Assembly (NCBI GenBank): GCA_016169945.1
Contig: JADLSH010000217.1
Coordinates: 2,542,001 to 2,606,000 of the forward strand
Source of the DNA: Trachythela sp. YZ-2020
Lineage: Eukaryota > Cnidaria > Anthozoa > Malacalcyonacea > Clavulariidae
Reading direction: 5' to 3'
Length of the DNA: 64,000 nucleotides
Numbering within the stretch: position 1 is the first letter of the stretch; each line of letters begins with the position of its first letter. Under the pieces are notes generated by a model. The model did not search any database. It was not told where the DNA came from and saw nothing but the letters and a program-made list of their open reading frames with translations. This document shows, piece by piece, positions 1-11,083 of the stretch. The position numbers were made by a program, and so were the translations under genes.

Positions 1-1362
1 TATTATTTCCCGTAACGTTAGCATCGTTTAGCGTATTTGTTATGTTCTCTGTAGTTGCGGTGGAGTTGCTTTCAAAAAGGAGCCTTGTTTTTGCAACAAC
101 GCTTCCACTTGAGAAAGAAAGTACTTCTGCCCTAATGAACCCAGAAATTCTCGAGTAAATCTCATTCAATAAACTAACCACTTGTTCAGCCAATTTTCTA
201 AACTCTTCACTTGTTTGGTTGCTAAGTTGGTCGGTAAAATTTTGTTCAAATGTTATGACGACCTCATATTCAATATCTACAGCAACTGGGTCCATGACAA
301 TTGACGATGACGCGACAAATATTGATTGAGACGGAGATGCCGATACATCGACACTGGAATCTGACAATGACATTGATGGTGACATTGACATTGTTGGTGT
401 TTGACTTGGTTGAACATCAACCCTTGAACCTGACATTGACATTGATGGGGATATTATTATTGACGGTGATTGACTGGGTTGACCATCAACTCTAGAAACT
501 GACATTGACGGTGATTGACTGCGTTGACCATCAACTCTAGAAACTGACATTGATGGTGATTGACTGGGTTGAACATCAACTCTGGATGCTGACACTGATT
601 GTGATCGACTGGGTTGAACATCAATTCTGGAAACAGACATTGACATTGATGGTGATTGACTGGGTTGAACATCAATTCTGGAATCTGATATTGACATTGA
701 TGGTGATTGATTGGGTTGAACATCAACTCTAGAAACAGACATTGTCATTAATTGCGATACACTTTGTTGAACATTAACTCTGGAAACTGGCATTGACGTC
801 GAAGGAGATTGACTGGGTTGAACATTAACTCTGGACGCGGTCATGGACTTTGATGATGATATACTGGGTTGGACGTCAACTCTAGGCACTGAAATTGACA
901 TTGATGGTGATTGGCTGAGTTGAACATCAACTTTTGAAACAGATATTGACATTGATAGTAACTGACTAGATTGCACATCAACTCTGGACACTGACATTGA
1001 CATTGATGGTGATTGACTAGGTTGATCATCAACTCTGGACGCGGTCATTGACGTTGATGGTGAGTGACTGGGTTGAACATCAATTCTGGACATTGAAATT
1101 GACATTGATGGTGATTGACTAGGTTGGACATCAACTTTTGAAACAGATATTGACATTGAGCGTAATTGACTAGATTGCATATCAACTGTGGAGACTGACA
1201 TTGGCATTGATGGTGATTGACTAGGTTGAACATCAACTCTGGAAACTGACATTGATGTTGATGTTGATTGTGATTGACTAGACCAAGCATCATCAATGGA
1301 AACTGACGTTGGTGTTGATATTGATGGACTGGGATGAATAATCGCAGAGGAATTTGAACAAG
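1..1362 (-). CDS. SEA-domain, Ser/Met-rich repeat surface protein, gene A (partial)
   Basis: This frame is open from about 1384 to the left edge without a stop, so the 3' end lies outside the window. After a short lead-in come 17 copies of a unit of about 20 residues with the core VDVQPSQSPSMSMS, spanning roughly 1300-400. A SEA domain follows, from about 285 to the edge. It begins VAVDIEYEVVITFEQNF and includes SGSVVAKTRLLF, the G-S-V-V type self-cleavage site of this domain. SEA domains sit in secreted or membrane-tethered mucins, so an extracellular role is inferred. A pyrimidine-rich stretch ending TTTTTTAG just upstream makes 1362 a convincing 3' splice site; an in-frame ATG at 1384-1382 is the alternative start. 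It is paralogous to the gene at the right edge. The transmembrane part and signal peptide are not in view. Confidence 0.75.
400..1310 (-). repeat. coding minisatellite of gene A, about 60-bp unit
   Basis: Tandem copies of a unit of about 60 bp encode VDVQPSQSPSMSMSVSR-like residues. Units vary in length by multiples of three and differ by point changes, and the minus-strand frame stays open throughout. This supports selection on the encoded stalk rather than neutral satellite drift. Other frames are also partly open because of the repeat and are treated as shadows. Confidence 0.8.
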
Positions 1363-1399
1363 CTAAAAAAGAAGAAAAAAACATAATGTTTGGATTCTG

Positions 1400-2769
1400 C
1401 CTGGGCTATTTAGTAACAATTTTGTATTCGCGAAGCGAAAGTTATTGGTCATATTTGATTAGTATAATTTCCGAAAGACAATATAATTTTATATAATTGA
1501 CATGCATATAATTTTCATAAGCTGGTATGGCGCCTTTTTGTAAATTTTCGATCATGCGATAGAAACGTTGCTTTTGATTTTAACTTTTCCCTGATTGTAT
1601 GTGCAGAAACGATCGAGGCACGTACAATCTTTGCAAAAGGCGAAATATAGTAAGGTTTAGTGAATATGTTTTATAGAGAAAACCGTAACGAAATAGTAAT
1701 TTTCGAACATAAACACAGATGTAACACTCTCTAATCAGCGAGATTATATCCCGTCTCTGACCGAGATAAACAACATGGAATTACCAGGAATTAAAATATC
1801 TTACAACAGTCATGTCTTTTGGCATTACTTTAATACATCTTTGTCCAGCAGACTTAATCTTTTTGTTAGATTAGCCTCCTCCGCAGGCAACTTGGTGGAA
1901 AACGGTAGAATTACGCAATAATTTCATAGGCATGAGGGAGTAACAGTGGATAGTGAGGGATAATTGGAGCTGGTCTGAAATAAAATCGCGGAGAGTTGCG
2001 TGCCAAAAATCGCAAGTTGAGGACCGATCACATCACCCTTGTGGACCTGTCACTTCACCCCGGGTACCCTAGGGAGCTTTTGTCACCGTGATACGAGTGG
2101 AGAAATATAAAAATATACAAATGCGAGGAATGATCTACAATTTACGCGATCAAAATCTGCTTTTAACTTCATATTCTAAGGATTAACTACGGACAAAATA
2201 ATTATCAGTATTAGGAAGAAAGAGGGAGCGCTTATAGGCGATATAGCGTGTCTATACCTAGTTGCGGAATCGAACACAATCAAGTTTTGGAATGTTTACA
2301 ATTAGATTGACAAATTGTAATGATGTAACTAGTATTAACAGAATTCCTTGAGGTCTCTGGTCCAAATCAACGAACAGAATTAAGAGATATTTAATCTGTA
2401 CAGTATGCTATATTATCTTACAGTATGCGCGATAGAGAGACACGAATATGGTTTAAAATCTTGTGTAAAGGAGGGAAAGTATGTCAAATTATATTCCTGT
2501 GTTTGAACTGTGGTTTTGATACAATTTTAAATGTCACTATGTGATGATATCTCTGGAAGTTTGACCGCCAGTTATTTTAAGAAACAGTGTAACAAAGACC
2601 AGGGACTCTGACAGGTTTTGGTAAAGTTCTGTACTGAAAAGAGTGAATAGATAATATAGAGCAAACTATCTTACTATCAGTATTAAATATTAATATGTTT
2701 TGAGTGAGGACCCATTTGCATTGGGTCACTATGGCCTTCAATAGATTAAGCAGTAAACACTCGTTAATC
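1400..2769. other. non-coding stretch upstream of gene A
   Basis: AT-rich unique-looking sequence. The 5' exon and promoter of gene A should lie here or further upstream, but I could not identify a signal-peptide exon with matching splice sites. Confidence 0.5.
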
Positions 2770-2777
2770 ATTAGAGC

Positions 2778-3212
2778 CAGGGACGGACTGAGCGATCGAA
2801 CGCGCACCGAGGCCCGGAGAACTTTTAAGGGCCCGGAACTACTGCAAGGACAGATTTAGAATATTTCCTTTTGCTTAATAGGGCGTAGGAAGCATGGGCC
2901 CCAATATTTTATAAAAAGAATTGCAGCAAATAGCATAGACTCACAAATCATAATGAAAGAATTATTGAAATGGCCTAATAAAGAGGTAGAGAATGAAAAT
3001 GCCATTTCCGACAATCTAGAGACTCCAAATTTTAAAAATTTCCCACTCGGGTCATGGTGGCGCCTCGTGAGATTCGGCCTCTCTAAGTTTAACAAGCTTC
3101 CTACGTCCAACTTGCTGAAAATTCACCTTAAGCATAGCTATGATTATTCACTAATACATGGGCCCAGATTTTATTCTTGACCGAGGCCCAAAAAGCTGCC
3201 AGCCCGCCCCTG
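2778..3212. mobile_element. non-autonomous hAT-type element, 435 bp
   Basis: The ends are near-matching inverted repeats, CAGGGACGGACTG on the left and the complement of CAGGGGCGGGCTGG on the right. They are flanked by an 8-bp target duplication with one mismatch, ATTAGAGC and ATTATAGC. CAGGG-type ends with 8-bp duplications are characteristic of hAT transposons. The interior has no transposase; two short ORFs in it overlap on opposite strands and look incidental. Confidence 0.75.
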
Positions 3213-3220
3213 ATTATAGC

Positions 3221-4510
3221 CAAAATACAAATTATAAACTGGAATCATTAAGATTGTTGCTAAAGAAGTTTGCAGTTTTAATAAAGAGTTACTGCTAATA
3301 CTACAATTTTGACATTTGTTAATTTACACCTTCACACAGTTGCCCAAATATTGCACATAATTATAGATTACTGTATTTCATTATATATCAATCGAATGCA
3401 AATAACTTTTGGTTGGATTATAGTGTTGCAGCCCTGACTAAACTCAATATGTTTGGGTATGCCTTTTGGTAATCATTCTGGAAGAAATGGCATCTGTCAA
3501 AGTAATGGACCCAAGTACTTTCCAATTGAGCTGAGATTATGAAATGAGTAGCACTGAGGGGCTGTTGGTAGCTAGACTAGGTAGATAGGCAGCTGGTAGC
3601 TAGACTAAGAGTATTTCGTACCATAATCCAACACATTTTACAAGCATTCTCTGCCATGAAAAACATATCCGCAGATATTACCATTTTCATTTCATTTTCC
3701 CATTTAATTAAACCATTTTAATAACCCGACCCAGTCATTATACTTTAGGGCAGTTTTTAATGCGAGTCAACTTGTAGCAAGTCTATATGGTTAACAATAG
3801 ACATGGGAAGACAATGTGGTAAATCCATTTGCCCAACCACTTCTACTTGATAAGTAAAATCTTCTGTTATTGAAAACAAAACATATCCAGGTGTAGCCAG
3901 TATATTGAATTTTTGCATAATACAGTATATAACCAGTTGTTAGTATAAATAAGTCATAATTAACACCTTGGACAAAATATTGTTTCTCTTGACAACAGAA
4001 TGGACAGGTTATATTATTTATTGAGAAGTGCATTGCAACGTTTATGTATACAAATGAGAAGCCATAAGAAATTTAAGCTCTTAAATCTATAGCATACTGT
4101 ACAAAATTAAAACATGTATTGATACTAAAGTTGCATTGGAACAAAAGGTAGATTATTAGATTTTAGCAATAAATATCATTATATCAAGAAGATAATTTAA
4201 ATAGTATCACAAACTTAAACATTTATTTACAAGTCTGCAGAAGTCATTTCTCTGATATAGCAAGTCTGGCAACTTAGACAACATCACATGATCACAACAT
4301 GAATAATTGTACATTGATCAGCATTTGATTTCATATAAAGATAAAGTCCAACAATATTTTGCCAATTAATTTACATCTACAATCTCATATTATATGAGAT
4401 CTTATGTAGAATAATATGTTCATGGAGAATAAATTTGTTAGGTAATTCAAACAATTACAAAGATTGTAAGTCAAACAAAGATTTTTGTTCATAAATTCAG
4501 AACATGTCCA
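3221..4510. other. no gene recognised
   Basis: AT-rich sequence with no convincing coding frame, splice pair or terminal repeat. A short repeated phrase (gctggtagctagacta) occurs twice near 3565-3610. Confidence 0.45.
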
Positions 4511-4684
4511 TCAGTCATCAGACAACCATGAAACACATTCATTATCTCGTTGTCCATCTTTGATAGTTTTAGGGAAACTTCCACATCTAGTTCTTTGAAT
4601 ATCTACGTTTAAACTCGTCTTCAAAACGAGTAAAAATCTGAATTCTTTTGTCCAATCTAATTCCCACTCTATAAAATCGGCCAT
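4511..4684 (-). CDS. possible small gene or exon, 57 codons
   Basis: An ATG in good context (AAAATATGGCC) opens a 57-codon frame that starts MADFIEWELDWTKEF and ends VSWLSDD before TGA. The composition is protein-like, with acidic and aromatic residues spread evenly, but I do not recognise a family. A second minus-strand frame (4587-4790, ending FEDEFKRRYSKN) overlaps most of it, so only one of the two can be the real frame, and splicing between them is possible. The interval is a little richer in G+C than its surroundings. It could be the remnant of a host exon. No function is proposed. Confidence 0.25.
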   Translation of the reverse strand: MADFIEWELDWTKEFRFLLVLKTSLNVDIQRTRCGSFPKTIKDGQRDNECVSWLSDD

Positions 4685-4789
4685 ATTTTCTTCTCCACCT
4701 ACCCACCCACACGAAAATCGCGCGTTTTGTCACCGCCCAAAGCTGCTCGAGGCCACGAGCGGACATGTCGATTTTTGGCAGGCAACTCA

Positions 4790-5357
4790 CCGAAGTTTTG
4801 ATATATATTATATATTTTGATACTATTTTATATTGTTTCTTAACTGCCAGATGTATTTAAAGATGAAACTAACTGAATAAACTAACACTTTAGGTGGTAT
4901 GCTGGACTGAAGATTTTAGGTCTTGAACCGGCGCTTTTCAAGGCAATTTCGTCTAAATGATAAACAGCACAATGCCACATTCAATTCCTTTATTGATTTT
5001 ATGGAGAATCGCATTTTAAATGCAACGACAGGCAAAATATAACATTCATAATTACGTTGTTTGTAAAAGGATATCTTTTCACTTGAAAATACTTTTTAGT
5101 GTAGTTTATAGCAACGGTATCCACATCAAAGTTTGGTATAACAATATACGAGCATTCCTTCTTGGTTATTATAGTTTTTGATACCATCAGACAAAGGATT
5201 AATTGAAATGTTTTTAGCATAACATTTGCAATAACAGTTCGACTAACAGCATGCATGACTGTGCTATACCGCACACATCTTTTATTTACAGACTTACGTT
5301 AACGCGACAGAGCTTATTGCTCCATTTACAGGGTTCCTAAATACAAACAATAATACA
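4790..5357. other. probable LINE 3' untranslated region and AT-rich flank
   Basis: The part nearest 5270-5357 lies directly downstream of the LINE reading frame on the minus strand and is probably its 3' untranslated region. The rest shows no recognisable feature. Confidence 0.35.
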
Positions 5358-5759
5358 TTATTTACAACACATTTTAACCACAAGACTTGACAACGAACGA
5401 CACACGTGACACTTAACACATATACTTTTAAACGTTTGTAGAGCATCAATATCATATATTTGTTCAGTCATAGTATGATAGTAAGTCAACAGGTAGGATT
5501 TGAATTGGCCAATAGTAACGCCTGCTTCTCGGATATGTGATGGTAGAGAGTTGAAGACTCTAGGAGTTCTATTATAAAAACTGTTCTGAAAGGTTAAAGT
5601 GTAAACTTTGGCAATTTTTAATGTTACACTGTCAGTTGTAGAACGCCTGGTGATACGATCATTTGATAGTAAAGCAATCTGGGGGTCATTCAATTTAATT
5701 GCCTTAAAAAGGTATACTAAGTCCAGGTATCTTAACCGTTTATCATTCATCCCAGGAGA
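5358..5759 (-). pseudogene. C-terminal end of a CR1/L2-type LINE reverse transcriptase polyprotein
   Basis: An open frame of about 130 codons carries the C-terminal signature of CR1/L2-type LINE ORF2 proteins: a leucine-rich start (RLRYLDLVYLFKAI), a central TRRST segment, the RVFNSLPSHIR block and a cysteine-bearing tail (FKSICVKCHVCRSLSS). The same layout recurs in the LINE fragment near 30.2-30.7 kb, whose tail reads WKSICLSCNKSRTLSS. Reverse transcriptase and endonuclease domains are absent, so the copy is strongly 5'-truncated, the usual product of LINE insertion. The open frame in a dead fragment suggests fairly recent insertion. Confidence 0.65.
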
Positions 5760-8700
5760 AAATCATTCCTTTTTTACTCCATGATTCTGTCATATTCTTT
5801 CAGACTATCATGGATTTTTAGTAAACTTAGTGGTATATTTTAGATTTCAATGATATTTTTCATATTTTTGGATTTTCATATATATATTTCGGGACTTTTA
5901 CCGACATTTCGTACTGAGTGTACGAGTCTCAATTTTTGAGTGATTTTCCCGTGTGTCAATTATTGAATGACACTGTCTACGGCAGTATGGTCATGCTGTC
6001 GAGCAGTTATCAGTTCATGCCAATCTCATTTAGTTGAAAATATTTCAATTAACTTTGTCTGATGGTATGAGGAATGCTGCATGTGTATTCCATGTTATAC
6101 CATATTTGCTATGGACACCGTTGCTATAAACTACACTAACGAGTAGTTAGTTGAAAATATTTCCTTTTGAAAATATTTTCCAATTGAAAATATTTCCTTT
6201 TACAATCCATTTAATTATGAACATTATCTTTAGCCTGTAGCTGTTTTTTAATAAAGAGACACCATAAATTCTATTGAAAAGAATTAGATGCAGCAATGTG
6301 CTTTTTATGATCAATGTAGCTCAAGTTCACTCTAGATGGAAATCTCTATACTAATGGGTCTACATGCAGGGAGTCGATATGGAAATCAAGAACATAGTGA
6401 TAGAAATGGAGTTTATAGAAGTGGAATTTATATTCTGTGGGAATGACGTGGAGTCAGTATAGTAATGGTGTCTGTATATAGGGAGTCGAAAAATGCATGA
6501 AATTATAATATCCTTCATGTTGGAATATATGGCCATTTTTGTAGAACTGGAAATGAAGTGGACCGATTGATATCTATTTGAAAATTCTGACAAGCGAAAT
6601 GTCTGGTGATTTAAATGCTTTTACAATAGGGGAAACACTAGTCCTCTCTGCATTTTGATACAACTTCAATCTATGTATATTTATCGCTATATTTTAATGT
6701 GCATGAGTGGGAGAAAAGATTATTGCAAATATTTTAGTAATGCATGCATTCTAAAAACAAAACAGAACTGCTTTCGAAAATGGTTTCATTTTGGCTTTAA
6801 AACCTTAAGTTTAAACGTTGTAACTGCGCGGTGATAATTGATTGGTGCAATTGCAGGTTTCCTATTTTAATATAAACTCAACATAGACGTTAGGCTGCTA
6901 CTCGTGCCAACCGTCGCCACACGCTGGTAATTGAGGTGTGTTTAGAGCAAACATTAATCGCTACTTAAAGCCAAGTTATTGTTTGATAGCATTACAAATC
7001 GTAAAAAGTGTTATGGCTAATCATGTCATGCATGCAATTAATCTGTTTTGGATACAGTTGCTATATATATATATATATATAATACATTTCACCATGTCAT
7101 ACTTTCGCCCACCATAACCGTATAGGCATGCATGCATTGCGATAATAAGTCAGCAAAATAGATAAACTTAGCTTTGAAAACTGTTTAGCGCGTTACAGGA
7201 GAAGGCTAACGTACTGCATTTGATAAAATAATCAATATGTAGGGCAAAACATTCACAAAGTAACAGTTAAATAGGATGCTGACTTTGAACGCCCGTATCT
7301 TTGGCGCCCCTCACCCAAAACGGACGAAAATACCACCAATCGATTCAGCAAAAAAACTATTCTTGCTCATGCCAAACAAGTCGCTAAACTTGTTTGATTT
7401 AATCTTTTGCCTAGTTTATTTCCCTGCTGATACTGTGGTTACCAAAACAATAATAAGGAAACATTTTATGATATTTTTGTATAGATGAATATTTATTTTC
7501 GAATAGGCGGCACAAGAGGTCATAAGCATGCGATGCTGATCATCTCGCGGAGAGGGGTCACGTGAAAGATTGACCGAATCTTTATGGAATTTCTTCATTT
7601 TCCCAGCATTTGTTCGAATATTTTGGTCGCAATCCCCCTCCCCCTCTCTCTCCCCTTTATTCCGTACGCTTATGCAAAAGGTGAACTCACCCTCTAAACG
7701 ACGTGATCATCTCCCATACACGGTCACGTACATGTGGTGAAACCGGTTGAGAAACGGAAAAAGCATACTTAAATCGGCTTCTTACAGTTGTTAGTTAGAT
7801 CTGAACCTCGAATATGTCAGACGTCATTCTCGCGTACTGCGCGTGGAAAATTCGTGGTCTTTTGTGACAAATCGACGAAGTCATCTTTCTTGCGAAGAAA
7901 GATTCAATTTTGAAAAAAATCGTACACAGTTGAAATTCAAAAAGTATGTGTGTTTTTTACGAGTTCTTGAGATTTCGTTTAGTATGTTTTTCACATATTA
8001 ACGTTTGTTGTCATCCTTTTTAAAATGTTCAAAAACTTCGACTTGTCGCAACAATGAAATTTAAATATTATTAACATATTTACTGGACGGAGTTAAAACT
8101 TGAACTTTTTAAAATGCTGGAAGTGTACAAATTTAGACTGTCGCAGTAATATTAGCCCTGAGTTCAACTTCACAATCATATAGCTACTGCGAAACTACGC
8201 TAGTTGTTTTAAGACTTTGTTTTGAAAGCTTTCCGGTTTTCACGCCGATTTTAACAACAAATGCACATTTAAGAATTTAGTGCAAAATAGTTTTTGAATT
8301 CTTGCCGTCTTGGATATATTTTATGTATTCATCTATAAAAGAAGCTTCTAGAAATCATCAAATAAAAAATATTCTGGAAAATTCAGAAAGTCCAAATGAA
8401 AACAAATATCAACGCAGACAAGAAGTATACAAAGTCTGTGACTAAGTGTTATGTCCACTCATCGGAATACTCCAGCGGGAAAACGGATTCCTTCGGTGAA
8501 TTTTTTTAAAACTTTGTACGCCTTACGGAATCACAAAATGCAAAATATGCAATTTCAAGAGCCGAATTTTTCACATTTCAAAAACATGGTTTTTTGAGAA
8601 CTAAAAAAATTGGCTGCTAGTTATACATTAGGTTCTTGTGTGCAAAAAATAGTTTTACAGAAGGAAATTGCAATAATTTAAGAAAGAATGTAAAAATATG

Positions 8701-8916
8701 ACCTTTTTAAATCGCCTTGTTACCATAGCAACGAAAACATTTAGCGACACTTTTTGTTTCTCGTAATCTACAATATTGCAGCAATTTGGTGGCCGAGTTT
8801 CGTGATCATACCTTGCAACATGAGCAAATAACGGACCCCAGAGCACGTTTGTGTGCTATATAGTTAAACTGTAGAGAGCCACCTTAAGTTATCGTATCTT
8901 TAACTTTTATATACAG
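5760..8916. other. non-coding, repeat-bearing stretch
   Basis: No supported gene. A segment around 6055-6250 is similar to 31740-31870 (shared phrases around ccgttgctataaact and gaaaatatttccttttac), so it is a dispersed repeat. A (TA)n tract lies at about 7062-7082. A pyrimidine run lies near 7630-7660. The part near 6355-6600 contains phrases resembling the 83-bp minisatellite at 47-48 kb. Confidence 0.45.
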
Positions 8917-9306
8917 GAAAAACCTAGGCGAACTATTTGGCTTTTAACCCTTTAATTTGAGAAGTAATTAAATATACGAAGTTGACAAAGTGCGAAATGT
9001 TATCTCTAAATTATGAGTCCAATATCCTAAAAGCGGCAATTAATGGGCACAATGTCTTTATATAACAGGACAAGGTGGTTCTGGCAAAATAAATTTTCAA
9101 AAAGCTAACTTTGGCTGGGAAAAAAGTTGCGATAACCTGTTCCACCGCAATTGCATGTACAGCGTATGGTAAGATAGCATACTCAGTTAGCACTGTCCAT
9201 TCGTTTTATGGTTTGGGTACAGCTGATCTTCCGTGATCATCTGTCGTGGATCGTTCCCTGACAAACAATTTGGTTTGTGAGCGAGTGCGAGCTTATGATT
9301 GTATTA

Positions 9307-10056
9307 GGGACCGGTCATAAAGTATGTGTACTGGGGTGGTGTTGGGGGGTACGAACAAATTATCTAACCTTTGGGGGGGGGTACGAAACAAAAAATGAGT
9401 CTAATACTATGTCTATGATTAAAACTACAAACTTTAATACTTTAATAAAATTGAGTGTATGTTCTTATAATAAACTTGCAATGTAGCACAGTAGCATTTA
9501 TCGGAAAGTCTCTCGATCGGAACCTATTAGTTTGACATCTCTGCAACCTGAACAGTCTTTGATTACGTAATTTTACCGTCGGGTAGCTCCCCTACTCGTT
9601 TAGAATGATTTAAATATTGAAAAATATGAAATACGTCACGACGTTCTGTTGATATAGCCATAAATAATGTGCATGACCGGGACCTCTTTTGACTCTATTA
9701 GTATTAGGTACGAAAAGATAGTCGGGCAAGTCCTATTAATGGAATACTGGCAAGCATACAAAAGTACGGATTGGATACATGTGGTGTAAAAGCACTATTA
9801 AATTTATGGAAATGCTCAAAACTTGGATTAACAACAACAATTGTAACAGATTATGTTCTTGGCATTTATATTTGTTTCATGTTTTTTGGGGGGAGGGTGA
9901 TTGGTTGGGTGGGGGGGGGGGGGTACGAAATATTTCATCACCTTTGAGGGGGGTATTAAATATTTTCCGACGCTTTTCGGGGGGGGGGTGCCAAATTTTA
10001 TGGTAGTATTTTGGAATACCCCCACCCTCCCAGTACACATACTTTATGACCGGTCC
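9307..10056. mobile_element. 750-bp inverted-repeat element (MITE-like) in the helicase
   Basis: The ends are 28-29-bp nearly perfect inverted repeats starting GGGACCGGTCATAAAGTATG. Flanking TA on both sides fits a TA target duplication, as in Tc1/mariner-type elements, but the family is not certain. The interior has several G-runs, gggggg(g)tacga, and no transposase. It interrupts the helicase frame between the segments that should carry the Walker B acidic pair, which is not visible on either side. Confidence 0.75.
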
Positions 10057-10279
10057 TAAATCAGCATGGTAAGCAGACAGCTGGTTTTTGAAATAGCCAA
10101 CATGATACACAAGAAATTATCGAGTGATCAGTGTGACGCGTTTAAACCCATGGGAGGAAAGCAGATAATCTTAGTAGGTAATTTTCTTCAGCTTCCACTA
10201 GTCCCAAACTTATTTGATCCAGGCAAATTTGCATTCTGTTCTCCTGTTTTTCTGAAAGCCGTTTTGCATCGAATAGAAT

Positions 10280-10729
10280 CCATAGCTTCGGCGTGGAAAT
10301 CAATGGGGGGTATGCGTGGGCGTACTCGGACAAACAAACCGCGATCCTTAATAAAAATATAGTAAAATAGGTAAACGTAAACGGCATTTATCGCCGGAAT
10401 ATGCGTTTTTTTCCCAATTTTTTTTGTCTCACCCCAAGAAGGATAGCACAAACTTACAAATTTTTGTGCTAAGTTTGCGAAATTTTTTAAAATGCATTTG
10501 CGAGAGTACAAAGTATAAACGGGTATATACGCGCTGTACGGCTGCACTATAGTTAGCTTTTATCTTTAACAGGAACAGTATGCAAAGTTACAGATTATAA
10601 AAATATGATATAAATCCATGCACTTATGTCTAAGGAACAAACCTCTTGTCATTGCGTGGTTAATCAAGAAAGGAAATGCGTATATTGGAGCGTCAGATTA
10701 GCTTGTTGCGCAAACGTTCTAGTGGCTAT
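10280..10729 (+). repeat. left terminal inverted repeat of the THAP-YqaJ element
   Basis: It matches the complement of 12802-13215 from the terminal CCATAGCTTCGG to the inner gttctagtggctat. The difference in length comes mainly from a small insertion near 10530-10590. Confidence 0.9.
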
Positions 10730-10820
10730 TATCACTATATTTATCAAGTTATAACGAAAACCGTATAGTTTCTATCGACGAAAGCTACTGTAAACATCGT
10801 GAGTGTATATTTTAGAAATT

Positions 10821-11075
10821 ATGGTAGTTACCCGTAGATGCGCTTGGGGAATATGTAAAAATGATTCACGGCTGCTTCATTTGTGGAAACGAAACGCGAA
10901 GGACGATGATATTTTTTTTATCCACTTCCCTGGAGCACGAGAGCACGGAGAGAAACGAGAGCGGTGGATTAAAGCTTGCCATAGCGGTGATGGCTTTAAC
11001 TGTACTAAGGATAGCCATATATGCAGTTTTCATGTACACGTACATTTGAATCTGAATTTGGAAATAATATATTGA
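10821..11075 (+). CDS. THAP-type zinc-finger protein of the transposon (probably truncated)
   Basis: The frame from the ATG at 10821 begins MVVTRRCAWGICKNDSR and continues through FFIHFPG, ERWIKAC and DSHICSFHV. This is the C2CH layout of a THAP domain: a Cys pair (CAWGIC), the invariant Trp in ERWIKAC, then Cys and His in ICSFH. THAP domains bind DNA and recur as the recognition module of transposase-derived proteins, so binding of the element's own ends is plausible but inferred. After ICSFHV the frame runs into low-complexity residues and stops at 11075, so the rest of the protein appears lost. It converges tail to tail with the YqaJ gene. An earlier ATG at 10803 is in frame; 10821 is preferred because MVVTRRC is the usual THAP start. 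Confidence 0.65.
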   Translation: MVVTRRCAWGICKNDSRLLHLWKRNAKDDDIFFIHFPGAREHGEKRERWIKACHSGDGFNCTKDSHICSFHVHVHLNLNLEIIY

Positions 11076-11083
11076 ATTTTCCT

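Noticed and set aside
9828..10110. Pro-rich frames in the 750-bp element
   Set aside because: They reflect G-runs on the opposite strand; overlapping frames and no start context.
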